A stretch of 64,000 nt of DNA from Maribacter antarcticus DSM 21422 (GTDB lineage: Bacteria > Bacteroidota > Bacteroidia > Flavobacteriales > Flavobacteriaceae). The notes beneath the pieces were generated by a model. The model saw nothing but the letters and a program-made list of their open reading frames with translations, had not been told where the DNA came from and did not search any database. Below, piece after piece: positions 38,093-48,246 of this stretch. Positions within the stretch are counted from its first letter, which is position 1. The number at the start of each line of letters is the position of its first letter. The stretch covers positions 124,001 to 188,000 of the forward strand of contig NZ_JHZC01000005.1 of the NCBI RefSeq assembly GCF_000621125.1, written 5' to 3'. The position numbers and the translations under genes were made by a program.

Positions 38093-38986
38093 ATGTACAG
38101 AAGAACCTTTGTTAAAAATTCTGGATTATTATGGTCAGCCAGCATCTTACCAACGCTATTATTTTCATCTGCAGGAAAACCTAAATATAAAATGGGGCTT
38201 CAAGCGTTCACGATTAGGGATGCCTTGGCAAAAGACCTTGTAGGAAGTTTGAAGACGGTAAAAGCTTTAGGTTATGAAGATTTAGAACTTTATGGGTTTG
38301 ATGCAGAAAAAGTGGCTTACTATGGCTATAAGGCCAAAGATTTTAAACAATTGTTAGATGACTTAGGCCTATCCTCTTCTAGTTGTCACTATGCCTTTAC
38401 GGATTACGTAAATGCCTCTAATGACGATCTGGCTAAGTTCGTAGATAGTTGTATAACGGGCGCATTAACCTTGAAGAATAATTACATTACATGGCCTTGG
38501 ATGGCACCGGAACATAGAACCCTAGAAACCTTTGAACGTTTACCGGAGCAATTAAATAGGATTGGCGAGCAAGTGAAACAAGCTGGCTTGGGCTTTGCCT
38601 ATCATAATCACGATTTTGAATTTCATACTTATGGTGACACCACGGGGTTTGATACCATTATTAATGGAACAGATGCTTCGTTAGTAAAGATTCAGCTAGA
38701 CTTATATTGGGCTGTGCATTCTGCAAAAAAAAGTCCCCAAGAGCTTATTGCCACGGCACCGGAACGTTTTGTGATGTGGCATATTAAGGATATGGACAAG
38801 CTAACACGGGATTATAGCGAATTAGGGAATGGCTCCATCGATTACAGTAAGATGCTTCCCAAATTGGATACGTCCGCATTGGAATTTTACTACTTGGAAC
38901 AAGGTGGTAATTTCGCCCAAAATTCCATGCAAAGCGTAACTGACAGCGCCCATTTCTTTAAAAAGAATTTACAGAAATTTTTATAA
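38093..38986 (+). CDS. Sugar phosphate isomerase/epimerase-like TIM-barrel protein, Tat-exported
   Basis: A 297-residue protein beginning MYRRTFVKNSGLLWSASILP, a twin-arginine signal. The rest is the AP endonuclease 2/xylose-isomerase-like barrel: MGLQAFTIRDAL, YEDLELYGF, AYHNHDFEF (metal His), QLDLYWAVHS and FVMWHIKDMDK, with the metal-site acids and His. Family members act on sugars or inositols in the periplasm. ATG 38093 is chosen over the upstream TTG because it starts the signal peptide. It stands alone downstream of the FAD oxidoreductase. Confidence 0.84.
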   Translation: MYRRTFVKNSGLLWSASILPTLLFSSAGKPKYKMGLQAFTIRDALAKDLVGSLKTVKALGYEDLELYGFDAEKVAYYGYKAKDFKQLLDDLGLSSSSCHYAFTDYVNASNDDLAKFVDSCITGALTLKNNYITWPWMAPEHRTLETFERLPEQLNRIGEQVKQAGLGFAYHNHDFEFHTYGDTTGFDTIINGTDASLVKIQLDLYWAVHSAKKSPQELIATAPERFVMWHIKDMDKLTRDYSELGNGSIDYSKMLPKLDTSALEFYYLEQGGNFAQNSMQSVTDSAHFFKKNLQKFL

Positions 38987-39205
38987 ATAGTTCCGCCTAA
39001 TTATTTTAACCTGCCCTAATCACTGCGCTACCTTTTCTTTTTAATTTTCTCAATAAAAGAGCATAAAAATCGTAGTTTCGCGCCCATTACAAAATGGTCT
39101 GCAAATCGGATATATACCTGAGGTAATTCGCTTGTTTTTAACGACAAAAACCAGTTGGTTTCATTCCTAATACAAGTTATCAAATTTTAGTTTAATATTT
39201 TAGGA

Positions 39206-40756
39206 ATGAATAAAAGTACATCGAAGAATAATTCTGAGAACGATATTGAAGGTGTTAAAAATACTATTGTTCTTTTAGAAACATTGGTCACTGATACCGA
39301 TAAGATATTTGAGATACCAAAGGATTTAAGAATAGCATTGATTAAAGCGGCTGGACAGCTGTCAAGACCCAGCCGCGAAGAGTTCTCCAGACGTACAAAA
39401 GATGCTAAAAAAGCGGCCAAGCGAAAGCAAGCAGCCAGGGACAAAAGTGCTAGAAACGAGACCGGTATACGTTATGCGAGGGAGCATCCCATTTTTGAGG
39501 CTCCAAAATTATTAAGTGCGGCAGCGTTAGAACAAAAAGAAACCTTAAAACTAGAATCCCCGAGGGACTGTTACGTTTGCAAAATTAAATTTAATACTTT
39601 GCACCACTTTTATGATACCATGTGCCCGGAATGTGGTGATTTAAACTACCTAAAACGCTTCCAAACCGCTAATGTTAAAGGTCAGGTTGCTATAATTACG
39701 GGTTCTCGTTTAAAAATAGGATACCACATTACCCTTATGTTGTTGCGTGGTGGGGCAACCGTAATTGCTACCACAAGATTTCCTGTAGATTCCGCCTTGC
39801 GCTTTTCAAAAGAGGCCGATTTTATGGAATGGGGACATCGCTTGCACATTCATGGTTTGGATTTACGGCATATCCCCAGTGTAGAAATATTCTGTAACTA
39901 TATGGAGCAGAATTATGATAATCTTGACATTCTCATTAATAATGCTGCTCAAACAGTTCGCCGACCTTCAGGGTTTTATGCCCACTTAATGGCCAATGAG
40001 GAAACACCTATGGAGAACTTACCCAAATTCGCAAGGGACCTATTGGCAAATCATAGCCGTTGTTTGGAAGAACTCCGAGGAGTTACGGCAGGCGTTTCTG
40101 CTAATAAAAATATGCCAGTATCTTGGCATGGGCCAGAGCCAGGTATTGGGCTTAGCGCTTCTGCCAAGCTTTCTCAAATTCCTTATAGTTTTGACGCAAG
40201 TTTAGTATCACAAGAAGTTTTTCCTGAAGGTGAGTTGGATGCCGATTTACAACAAGTAGACTTGCGTAAAACGAACAGTTGGCGTTTAAAATTGGGTGCT
40301 ATTGAAACCACCGAAATGGTAGAGGTACAGTTGGTAAATTCGGTTGCTCCGTTTGTTTTGTGTAACCGCCTATCAGAACTCATGAAAAAGGAAAATACAG
40401 GCCAGAAGCATATCATTAACGTTTCTGCTATGGAGGGGAAGTTTCATCGCTTTTTTAAGGAGGCGCGACATCCACATACGAACATGGCGAAAGCTGCACT
40501 GAACATGTTGACCCATACGGCCGCAGGGGAATTAGCGAAATTTGGAATTTACATGAATGCGGTTGACACCGGTTGGGTAACGGACGAAGATCCTGCGGAA
40601 CTCGCAAAAAAGAAACAAGAAGTTCATGATTTTCAACCACCATTAGATATTGTTGATGGAGCAGCTAGGGTTATGGACCCGTTATTCGATGGTATTAACA
40701 CTGGAAAACATTGGTGCGGAAAGTTTCTAAAAGATTATTTTCCTATTTCGTGGTAG
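39206..40756 (+). CDS. Short-chain dehydrogenase-like protein with N-terminal zinc ribbon
   Basis: A 516-residue protein. A coiled basic N-terminus (about 55-85) precedes a zinc ribbon with Cys122-xx-Cys125 and Cys140-xx-Cys143, then an SDR Rossmann domain: [12 protein letters not shown] (165-174, with Lys at a glycine position of TGxxxGxG), [10 protein letters not shown] and NVSAMEGKF. The catalytic YxxxK reads TNMAK, so Tyr is replaced by Thr while Lys remains. I recall the same HTNMAKAAL pattern in related eukaryotic proteins, which suggests a conserved atypical subfamily. Its reaction is unknown. Confidence 0.83.
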   Translation: MNKSTSKNNSENDIEGVKNTIVLLETLVTDTDKIFEIPKDLRIALIKAAGQLSRPSREEFSRRTKDAKKAAKRKQAARDKSARNETGIRYAREHPIFEAPKLLSAAALEQKETLKLESPRDCYVCKIKFNTLHHFYDTMCPECGDLNYLKRFQTANVKGQVAIITGSRLKIGYHITLMLLRGGATVIATTRFPVDSALRFSKEADFMEWGHRLHIHGLDLRHIPSVEIFCNYMEQNYDNLDILINNAAQTVRRPSGFYAHLMANEETPMENLPKFARDLLANHSRCLEELRGVTAGVSANKNMPVSWHGPEPGIGLSASAKLSQIPYSFDASLVSQEVFPEGELDADLQQVDLRKTNSWRLKLGAIETTEMVEVQLVNSVAPFVLCNRLSELMKKENTGQKHIINVSAMEGKFHRFFKEARHPHTNMAKAALNMLTHTAAGELAKFGIYMNAVDTGWVTDEDPAELAKKKQEVHDFQPPLDIVDGAARVMDPLFDGINTGKHWCGKFLKDYFPISW

Positions 40757-41046
40757 TAATAGCGTTTAACCTAAGAGCATTACTTTTAGTATATAAAAAG
40801 CTAACGACCGTATCAATTTTCCAAAGGTCTTAATTGGATGTTTACTTTATTCGAAACACTAGACTAACAGCCAGTAACTTATAAAATAGTGCCAGTAGCA
40901 TACTAGCTTATATTCTGCAACTGCTATAGATTTTGAATTCTAATACGTATATATTGGCAAATTGGAAAGAGGTATACAATTCATCTAAGTTTCGTTTGTA
41001 AACCATCTGTTTTTTGGTAATTTTATAGGATACTAAAAGGTCTCAA

Positions 41047-42744
41047 ATGAAAAAGTTATTAAGCTTATTGCTATTACTCTCAGTAAGTTCGGTAGTGATA
41101 CCCCAAGATAGACTTACCGGTGAAACGTTTACTACACGTTCTGAAATCATCGCTCAAAATGGAATGGCGGCAACCAGTCAGCCATTAGCAACACAAGTTG
41201 CTTTAGATATATTAAAAAAAGGAGGTAGTGCGATGGATGCCGCTATTGCAGCCAACGCAATGCTTGGACTCGTAGAACCAGCCAGTTGCGGTATTGGTGG
41301 AGATATTTTTGCCATCGTTTGGAATGCGAAAGAAAAAAAATTATATGGTTTTAATGGGAGTGGACGGGCGCCCAAATCACTTAACATAGCTTATTTTATA
41401 GATAAGGGGATTAAGTACGTCCCGTTCTATGGGCCCTTGCCGGTTACGGTACCTGGTTGCGTAGATGGTTGGTTTGCCATGCATGAAAAATTTGGAAAAC
41501 TGCCGATGCAGGAATTGCTACAGCCCGCTATTAATTATGGAACAAACGGTTTTCCAGTATCAGAAGTTATTGCCTACGAAATGGAATCCAATTATGAAGC
41601 GTTAAAAGACCAGCCTGGTTTTGAAGAAACATACATGATTAATGGACAGACCCCTAAAAAAGGAGAAGTATTCAAAAATCTGAATCTCGCGAATACCTAT
41701 GAACTAATAGCCAAGAAAGGTAGGGATGCATTTTACAAAGGAAAAATTGCTCGGACTATTTCGGAGTATATGAAAAAGCATGGTGGATTTTTGTCCTATG
41801 AGGATTTTGTAGCGCATACATCCAATTGGATTGAACCTATTTCGGTGAACTATAGAGGCTACGATGTGTGGGAACTACCACCCAATGGGCAGGGGACCGC
41901 AGCATTACAAATGTTGAATATCTTGGAAGGTTATGACATCGCATCCATGGGTTTTGGAAGTTCTGATTATCTTCATGTACTTACGGAGGCTAAAAAACTG
42001 GCCTATGAAGATCGCGCTAAGTTCTACGCCGACCCTGACTTCAATGCGATTCCGTTAGAAAAATTACTATCCAAAACGTATGCATCAAAACAAGGTGAAG
42101 TGATTGATATGGCTTCAGCGGCAACTACCTATCCCGCGGGTGATTTTGAAATAGAGAGTGGTAATACAACTTATTTAACAGTTGCGGATAAAGATGGGAA
42201 CATGGTGTCGTTGATACAGAGTATTTATTCGGAATTTGCCTCAGGTATGGTTCCGGACGGCCTTGGATTTGTGCTTCAAAACCGGGGGCAAATGTTTAAT
42301 GTTCAGGATAAAGAACATGCGAATGCTTTAGAGCCGGGGAAAAGACCTTTTCACACTATTATTCCTGCTTTTATTACTAAAAAAGGGAAACCTTATATGA
42401 GTTTTGGATTAATGGGTGGTGCCGTACAGCCGCAAGGACATGCACAAATTATAGTTAATGTTATTGACTTTGGTATGAATTTACAAGAAGCAGGAGATGC
42501 TCCCCGCATGCGCCATAGCGGAAGCTCACAACCAACTGGATCAGTAATGACCAATGGTGGGACACTCAATCTTGAAAGTGGATTTGATTACAAAACTATT
42601 CGCGAGTTACGTAAAAAAGGACATCGTATCTCTTTTGCTGTTGGTATATACGGGGGTTACCAGGCTATTGGGGTTGATGTGGACAAAAAGGTATTTACAG
42701 GAGCATCGGAATCTAGAAAGGATGGTCAAGCAGCGGGGTACTAA
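41047..42744 (+). CDS. ggt: Gamma-glutamyltransferase
   Basis: A 565-residue secreted Ntn-hydrolase with a signal peptide (LLSLLLLLSVSSVVIPQ). The large subunit has GMAATSQPLAT and GGSAMDAAIAANAMLGLVEP; autocleavage would occur before the nucleophile Thr in NTTYLTVADKDG, and the small subunit has the oxyanion GGAVQPQGHAQ and the C-terminal ASESRKDGQAAGY. It cleaves glutathione and other gamma-glutamyl compounds in the periplasm. All expected parts are present. Single gene. Confidence 0.94.
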   Translation: MKKLLSLLLLLSVSSVVIPQDRLTGETFTTRSEIIAQNGMAATSQPLATQVALDILKKGGSAMDAAIAANAMLGLVEPASCGIGGDIFAIVWNAKEKKLYGFNGSGRAPKSLNIAYFIDKGIKYVPFYGPLPVTVPGCVDGWFAMHEKFGKLPMQELLQPAINYGTNGFPVSEVIAYEMESNYEALKDQPGFEETYMINGQTPKKGEVFKNLNLANTYELIAKKGRDAFYKGKIARTISEYMKKHGGFLSYEDFVAHTSNWIEPISVNYRGYDVWELPPNGQGTAALQMLNILEGYDIASMGFGSSDYLHVLTEAKKLAYEDRAKFYADPDFNAIPLEKLLSKTYASKQGEVIDMASAATTYPAGDFEIESGNTTYLTVADKDGNMVSLIQSIYSEFASGMVPDGLGFVLQNRGQMFNVQDKEHANALEPGKRPFHTIIPAFITKKGKPYMSFGLMGGAVQPQGHAQIIVNVIDFGMNLQEAGDAPRMRHSGSSQPTGSVMTNGGTLNLESGFDYKTIRELRKKGHRISFAVGIYGGYQAIGVDVDKKVFTGASESRKDGQAAGY

Positions 42745-42870
42745 TGAAAAAAGCTTTATTTAATTGAACTATCCTACACTAGGCGCACAGGGTTATTTAG
42801 TTACATAAAACATCTAAAAATATCTTTTAATAGGGCACATCAAAACAGTGAAACACAATTTTGATTTTTT

Positions 42871-42900
42871 TTGTCATTCTTAGCACAAGAAGAATCTCAT
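42871..42900. repeat. Possible REP-like element remnant
   Basis: The sequence TTGTCATTCTTAGCACAAGA followed by AGAATCTCAT resembles the repeat beginning GTCATTCTGAGC and ending GAAGAATCTCAT that I recall from many Bacteroidota intergenic regions. It is truncated and diverged here and has no second copy in the window. Confidence 0.3.
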
Positions 42901-43002
42901 ATTCTATTTCACCAAAATAGGCGAACCACTGCGAGAAGCGTGGTAAATGGCCTAAACAGAAGTGACTTAAGTTTTTGTACGCAACTCTAAAAAAGGTTTT
43001 TA

Positions 43003-43425
43003 TTACTCGAACAAATCCTTCTTATCTAAATCTTTAATGGTCGATTTTCGAATGGAGAGGTAATATATCAGATGTATGAATAGAAATACAAACCAAATTC
43101 CTGCGGTTATAAAAATGACAGATATATCTTCATAATGCGATTGAAGACCAAAGACGAACCACAAAATGGATATGAGGTTATGAGAAAGAAAAGTAGCTAG
43201 ATGAAATCGGAACCCAATATCATAAATGGGAAGATATTCGTACTCTTTCCATCCAAAGTAACGCCCATTAAACCACATTAAAATAGCATAAATAACAGCT
43301 GAAAAAACTACGGCAATAATTAAGTGTTTTGTTATGGAGGTGCTTAATCCGAATCTAAAGAGTAAGGTAAGTAGCAGTGTAGCTAGTGTAAATTTCATAA
43401 GGTTAGTAGTGATCAATGCTTTCAT
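43003..43425 (-). CDS. Hypothetical four-helix membrane protein paired with PadR regulator
   Basis: A 140-residue protein with four hydrophobic segments (about 10-28, 33-48, 75-94 and 103-126) and a charged end. No family name is recognised. It lies 6 bp after the PadR-type gene in the same direction, so the two are an operon; PadR regulators are often encoded with the membrane protein they control. Confidence 0.7.
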   Translation of the reverse strand: MKALITTNLMKFTLATLLLTLLFRFGLSTSITKHLIIAVVFSAVIYAILMWFNGRYFGWKEYEYLPIYDIGFRFHLATFLSHNLISILWFVFGLQSHYEDISVIFITAGIWFVFLFIHLIYYLSIRKSTIKDLDKKDLFE

Positions 43426-43431
43426 CTGGAT

Positions 43432-43794
43432 TTATTTTTTTAATAGTGTAAGTATTTCGGTTGAGAAGAATAAACTGATATTTCTTTCAATAAATATTTG
43501 GAGCAATTGTGCCCCCATTGGGGTTAGAAAATAATACTTTCTATCCGGTCCCTTGTTGCCTTTTTTATTTTCAAAAGCTACAACGTCTATGTGCTGATAC
43601 TTTCGCAAATTCCTATACAAACTTTGTTCTTCGCAATGAATAGTATGGTTAGATTTAAGTTCGATAAACTCCTTGATTTCGTCAACATATTTTTGTCCGT
43701 CCTTGAGCGCAAGAAAAATCCATAAGGTCAATTGTCCTTTTTTGTAAGTGTCTTCCCAAGAAGAGAGTAATTCTGGAAGTAAATCTTTAGTCAT
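43432..43794 (-). CDS. PadR-family transcriptional regulator
   Basis: A 120-residue winged-helix protein: KKGQLTLWIFLALKDGQKYVDEIKEFI forms the first helices, EEQSLYRNLRKYQHIDVV the recognition region, and GPDRKYYFLTPMGAQLL the wing with the family Tyr-Phe-x-Leu-Thr-x-x-Gly pattern. A C-terminal helix dimerises. PadR proteins repress transport or stress genes and respond to phenolics, drugs or envelope stress. The target here is probably its own two-gene operon. Confidence 0.85.
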   Translation of the reverse strand: MTKDLLPELLSSWEDTYKKGQLTLWIFLALKDGQKYVDEIKEFIELKSNHTIHCEEQSLYRNLRKYQHIDVVAFENKKGNKGPDRKYYFLTPMGAQLLQIFIERNISLFFSTEILTLLKK

Positions 43795-43996
43795 AATTAA
43801 ATAGTATTATTTAACTTGTATAATACAAGTATACAATTTAAAGTTGAATATGCAAGTTTCGCTACTTTTTCTGTGCGTAATGTCCAAGCTTAACCTAAGA
43901 TATTAAGCAAGGAATTTAAAAAGTCGTTTACCAATTACTCGGAAAGTGTATTATAATTTAACAACAACTTATGGCAGTTATGGGTAAATAAGTATT

Positions 43997-44004
43997 TATT
44001 TTTG
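43997..44004 (+). promoter_or_regulatory. -7 promoter box TATTTTTG of the TonB receptor gene
   Basis: Exact TAnnTTTG match 34 bp before ATG 44038. It overlaps the upstream TTG codon, which supports the later ATG as the start. Confidence 0.55.
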
Positions 44005-44037
44005 TCCCACATCAATCTAAAAAAATTAAACAAAATA

Positions 44038-46398
44038 ATGTACGGAAGCATAAAATCAATACTTATTATCGGATTACTATTATCAGTTGCAAATACGAGC
44101 GCCCAAGTAAGTGTATCCTTTTACGGTAATGTTAAAGATAATTTAGGCGAGCCTATTGGTGGCGCCTCCGTTTTCTTAGAAGGAACCGCTTTGGGAGCCC
44201 AGACTGATTTTGATGGTAACTATGAAATTAGAGGCGTAGTTCCCGGTTCTTATAATTTGATAGCCAGTTATTTGGGATATGGTTCACAAACACAATTTAA
44301 TATCATTGTACGTTCCAAGGGTACGCCGAATTATAATTTTAGACTAGAAGTGGTAGCAGAACAATTAGACGAGGTAGTGCTTTCCAACGCGAATGTCATT
44401 ACCAGGCCTAAAGAGACCCCTTTGTCAACCCAAACCTTATCGGCTGTTGAGATTGCGACTTATCCCGGAAGTAATAACGATGTGGTACAAGTGGCGCAAA
44501 CCTTACCGGGTGTTTCTCCATCTATAGGCGGGTTTCGGAACGATTTAATTATTCGTGGTGGTGCGCCTAATGAAACCGTCTACTATTTAGATGGGATGGA
44601 AATACCTAACATCAACCACTTTGCCACACAAGGCAGTTCCGGTGGTCCAGTAGGCCTTATTAACGTGTCCTTTATTGACAATGTTACACTGTCTACTTCG
44701 GCTTTTAATGCGCGATATGATAATCCGTTATCCGGGGTGTTACAATTTCAACAACGCAACGGGAACGCCAGAAATTTTGCGGGTAACTTTAGACTAAGTG
44801 CTAGTGAGGCTGCGTTAACCTTGGAAGGACCTTTGTTCAAGAAAGAAGGAGAAGTTTCGAAGACTACATTTTTGGCATCTGTTCGAAGGAGTTATCTTCA
44901 ATTTCTTTTTCAAGCTATCGGGTTGCCCATACGGCCCGATTATTGGGATTACCAGTACAAAATAAATCACGAGTTGGACGACTATAATACCTTAACATTT
45001 TTAGGTCTTGGCTCCATTGACGACTTTTCTGTTAGTCCACCAGAAGAATTTGACGAAGAACAACAGGCGCAGGTAGAGCAAACCCCTTTTATTAAGCAGC
45101 GTACCAATACAATGGGGGTTACATGGCGTAACCGATTTAAGGAAGGAAATGGCTATATGCTTACAACCTTGAGTAACAATACACTCTCCAATGATTTTAC
45201 TCGATATTCTGATCCTGTAAATGAAGCGGGTGTCATTTTTGGTAATGATGCGCGTGAATCCGAAACCAAACTTCGCTATGAATTAACGCAGTTTTATGAT
45301 GGATGGAAACTGAGCACGGGTCTAAATATGCAGCATTCCGATTACAGCAATGCCACAAACGATATTAGAAATAACCTTGTCTTTAACACGGAAATAGATT
45401 TTGTAAAGTATGGGGTTTTTGCCAATGTGACACAATCCTTTTTGAACGATAAGCTAGACTTATCCTTTGGTTTTCGGATGGATGATGACACGTTTACACA
45501 GAATGAAAGCTTGTTGAGTACTTTTTCGCCTAGGATGTCAGCCTCCTACGAGTTCGCGCCTGATTGGAGGGTAAATGGTTCCGTAGGCCGCTATTTTAAG
45601 ATTCCGCCATATACGATTTTGGGTTTCAGAAATAATGCTGATGAGTTAATCAATCGAAATGCAGCGTACACGTTGAGCGACCATTTGGTATTGGGGCTGC
45701 AACACTATTTCGCACCCTCTTCCAGCATTTCTGTAGAGGGGTTCTATAAGCGATATGACGATTATCCAGTATCAGTTAGGGACGGTGTTTCCTTAGCCAA
45801 TAAAGGTGGCGGTTTTGAGGTATTGGGTAGTGAACCTATCGAAACCGTAGGAAAGGGACGAAGCTATGGAGCTGAGCTACAGTTTCAACAAAAATTATCC
45901 AATAATTTTTATGGAATATTCGCCTACACTTGGTTTTATAGCGAGTTTACCGGTTTTGACACCAATACCTTTATTCCATCTGTATGGGACAGCAGGCACT
46001 TAGTTTCTTTCGTGGGTGGATATAAATTCAATAATAATTGGGAATTGAGTTCACGTTATCGTTTTGCGGGTCGCACACCTTTTGTGCCGGCTGATTTAGA
46101 TGCTACTTTAACAAACTATCCAGAAGTAGTTCTAGATTATGATCGCTTAGGCGAAGATAAACTGGATATTTTTAGTTCCTTGGATGTTCGACTGGATAAA
46201 AAATGGAACTTTGAAAAGTTCGCTCTAAACCTATTTATTGAAGTACAAAATATCTTGGGGCAAAACAATCCTAGTCCACCAGACTACGGTTTAAATAGAG
46301 ATGCGAGTGGTATGGTCGTGCAACCTAGAACCCTAGCTATTATAGAACAGGAAGCGGGATCAGTCATACCAGGTATTGGTATTGTAATCGATTTTTAA
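44038..46398 (+). CDS. TonB-dependent outer-membrane receptor with CarboxypepD-like domain
   Basis: A 786-residue receptor with a signal peptide ending NTSAQ. Residues about 25-110 are a carboxypeptidase-regulatory-like beta domain (GNVKDNLGEPIGGASVFLEG), then a plug with ETPLSTQTLSAVEI and NDLIIRGGAPNETVYYLDG, then the 22-strand barrel to the end. No SusD partner lies next to it, so polysaccharide uptake is less likely than uptake of a metal complex or cofactor. It precedes the remains of a metal-efflux operon by 230 bp, perhaps a coincidence. Confidence 0.9.
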   Translation: MYGSIKSILIIGLLLSVANTSAQVSVSFYGNVKDNLGEPIGGASVFLEGTALGAQTDFDGNYEIRGVVPGSYNLIASYLGYGSQTQFNIIVRSKGTPNYNFRLEVVAEQLDEVVLSNANVITRPKETPLSTQTLSAVEIATYPGSNNDVVQVAQTLPGVSPSIGGFRNDLIIRGGAPNETVYYLDGMEIPNINHFATQGSSGGPVGLINVSFIDNVTLSTSAFNARYDNPLSGVLQFQQRNGNARNFAGNFRLSASEAALTLEGPLFKKEGEVSKTTFLASVRRSYLQFLFQAIGLPIRPDYWDYQYKINHELDDYNTLTFLGLGSIDDFSVSPPEEFDEEQQAQVEQTPFIKQRTNTMGVTWRNRFKEGNGYMLTTLSNNTLSNDFTRYSDPVNEAGVIFGNDARESETKLRYELTQFYDGWKLSTGLNMQHSDYSNATNDIRNNLVFNTEIDFVKYGVFANVTQSFLNDKLDLSFGFRMDDDTFTQNESLLSTFSPRMSASYEFAPDWRVNGSVGRYFKIPPYTILGFRNNADELINRNAAYTLSDHLVLGLQHYFAPSSSISVEGFYKRYDDYPVSVRDGVSLANKGGGFEVLGSEPIETVGKGRSYGAELQFQQKLSNNFYGIFAYTWFYSEFTGFDTNTFIPSVWDSRHLVSFVGGYKFNNNWELSSRYRFAGRTPFVPADLDATLTNYPEVVLDYDRLGEDKLDIFSSLDVRLDKKWNFEKFALNLFIEVQNILGQNNPSPPDYGLNRDASGMVVQPRTLAIIEQEAGSVIPGIGIVIDF

Positions 46399-46629
46399 TC
46401 TAAATAAACACGTTTAGTGCTTAAATTTCATATCGATTAAAACTAGTTCAAAGGGGTTTATAGTATTATAAATAAACAGTTTGAGCTATTCCGGATTATA
46501 TTAGGCTGTTATAATGTTTAGTTTGGATTTGGTACTGAATTGTGCTTTACTACCCAATGGCTTAGTGGTCTTAGTGAATTTTTAAACCCTATTAATGTTA
46601 CTTCATTAGTTTTTTTTAACCTTGAGGAT

Positions 46630-47004
46630 ATGAACAAGGTATTTTCCATCCTATTATCTGTTGTCATCCTGCTCCAAAGTTTTGGGATGCATGCAGACGA
46701 TTTGGTTCAAATAGACGAGTTCATTACCCATGGCCAATTTCACAGCGCGCAATATGGAGATAACGCGATAGTGTTTATATCTAAACATTATGGGGAGCTA
46801 AAGGCTGCACACGAGGAAGAACATCAAGAGGAGAGGGAAGACCATGAGAGATTACCTTTTCAGCAGCAATCCCATACCATGTCCGTGATGGGTTTTACCT
46901 TAGGGTCAGTTATACCAGAATTTAGACCTTTCAATTTTTATTATAAGGCACCGCTGTCTTCCCTTCATTCAGACGGTATACTTCAGCCTCCGAGACTAGT
47001 ATAA
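46630..47004 (+). CDS. Small His/Glu-rich exported protein of the metal-efflux locus
   Basis: A 124-residue protein with an N-terminal signal (MNKVFSILLSVVILLQSFG) and a His/Glu-rich segment (AAHEEEHQEEREDHER, about 70-85) able to bind metal. Similar small proteins often stand before CusA/CzcA efflux genes in flavobacteria. ATG 46630 is chosen because it directly precedes the signal. The efflux genes behind it are collapsed, so this gene is now probably an orphan. Confidence 0.65.
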   Translation: MNKVFSILLSVVILLQSFGMHADDLVQIDEFITHGQFHSAQYGDNAIVFISKHYGELKAAHEEEHQEEREDHERLPFQQQSHTMSVMGFTLGSVIPEFRPFNFYYKAPLSSLHSDGILQPPRLV

Positions 47005-47084
47005 TAGCCATACGAACATTCATTTTTTTAGTGCTGGACTATTTATAGGTTTAGTACTGTTCACATTGCTTATTATATGCCTCT

Positions 47085-48207
47085 ATGTTATCCAATATTA
47101 TTAATTTCAGTTTACGGAACAAGTTTCTAGTACTCTTGTTTACCATTTTTATTATTAGTTTTGGCTTATATGCCCTATCTCAGATTCCCATTGGTGGAGT
47201 ACCCGATGTGACCAACAATCAAGTACAGGTCATCATTACGTCCAGAAATCTTGTCACCGAGGACACGGAGCAGTTCATTACGTATCCTGTGGAACTGCAA
47301 ATGGCCAATCTTCTTGGTGTTACAGAGATAAGGTCTATCTCTAAATTTGGACTATCGGTGGTTACCATTGTTTTTGAGGACGATATGGGCACCTACTTAC
47401 CTAGACAATTGATTGCTAAAAAAAATAAATCTGCCAGTGAAAAGATTCCGAAGGATTTGGCACACCAGAGATGGGACCTATTGCCACTGGCTTGGGCGAA
47501 ATATACCAGTATATTCTTGATGTTGAACCTGAGTATAAAGACCAGTACAACGCAGAAGACTTGCGAACGATACAGGATTGGAGAGACAGCTACAAATGCT
47601 GCGTATTTCGCCTACAAAACTGGCAGAAAGAAGCATAAGCTCAATCGTTACGATTTTTACACCTATATCTGGTAGTATTACCAAAGTGAATGTGACCAAA
47701 GGGAGCTATGTTTCCCCAGCTACCTCTATTTTAGAGATTATAGACAATGAGCATGTACACCTAGAGCTCTCCGTTTTTGAAAAGGATATCATGGTCGTTA
47801 AAAAAGGACAAGAAATTGATTTTAAGATTCCTAAAGCCTCCGAAGAAATCTTTAAGGCCTATGTAAATGGTGGGTGCTGTCATGGAGGAAAATAGAACTA
47901 TAAAAGTACACAGACATCTAAAAGACGAATCGGAAAACAATTTTCTCACAGGTATGTTCGTAGCTGTTGATATTATTACTAGTTACAAGTTTGAAAAAGC
48001 GATACCGAGTCAAGCTGTCGTATTCATAGAAGAAGCGTCTTTTGTGTTGGTATTGAAAAAAAAGGAGGGAGAGACCTTTTATTTTGTAGCCAAGAAGTAA
48101 GCATCAAAGCCAGTGGAACCGAGTATCTAGTCATTGAATCAGAAAATGGCTTTGGTATGGATACGGAGTTTTTGGTAAAAGGTGCTTCTGCGCTATTGGG
48201 AATTTAA
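47085..48207 (+). pseudogene. CzcA-CusB deletion remnant of a heavy-metal efflux operon
   Basis: The first 115 codons read as the N-terminus of a CzcA/CusA RND pump: SLRNKFLVLLFTIFIISFG, IPIGGVPDVTNNQVQV and MGTYLPRQLI. A frameshift near 47455 leads to PEMGPIATGLGEIYQYILD and LRTIQDW, then at about 47577-47582 the text switches to a CusB-type membrane-fusion protein: QLQMLRISPTKLAERSI, APISGSITKVNVTKGSY-like and HVHLELSVFEKD. More shifts near 47870 and 48098 precede the end ENGFGMDTEFLVKG at 48207. Most of the pump, the usual TolC-type gene and the CusB N-terminus have gone. Confidence 0.85.
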
Positions 48208-48246
48208 ATAAAAAACTAATGACTATGCTTACGTAGTACCACTTAA

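Noticed and set aside
44038-46398. TonB receptor as part of a polysaccharide utilisation locus
   Set aside because: No SusD-like gene or carbohydrate-active enzyme is next to it; the sulfatase is over 20 kb away.
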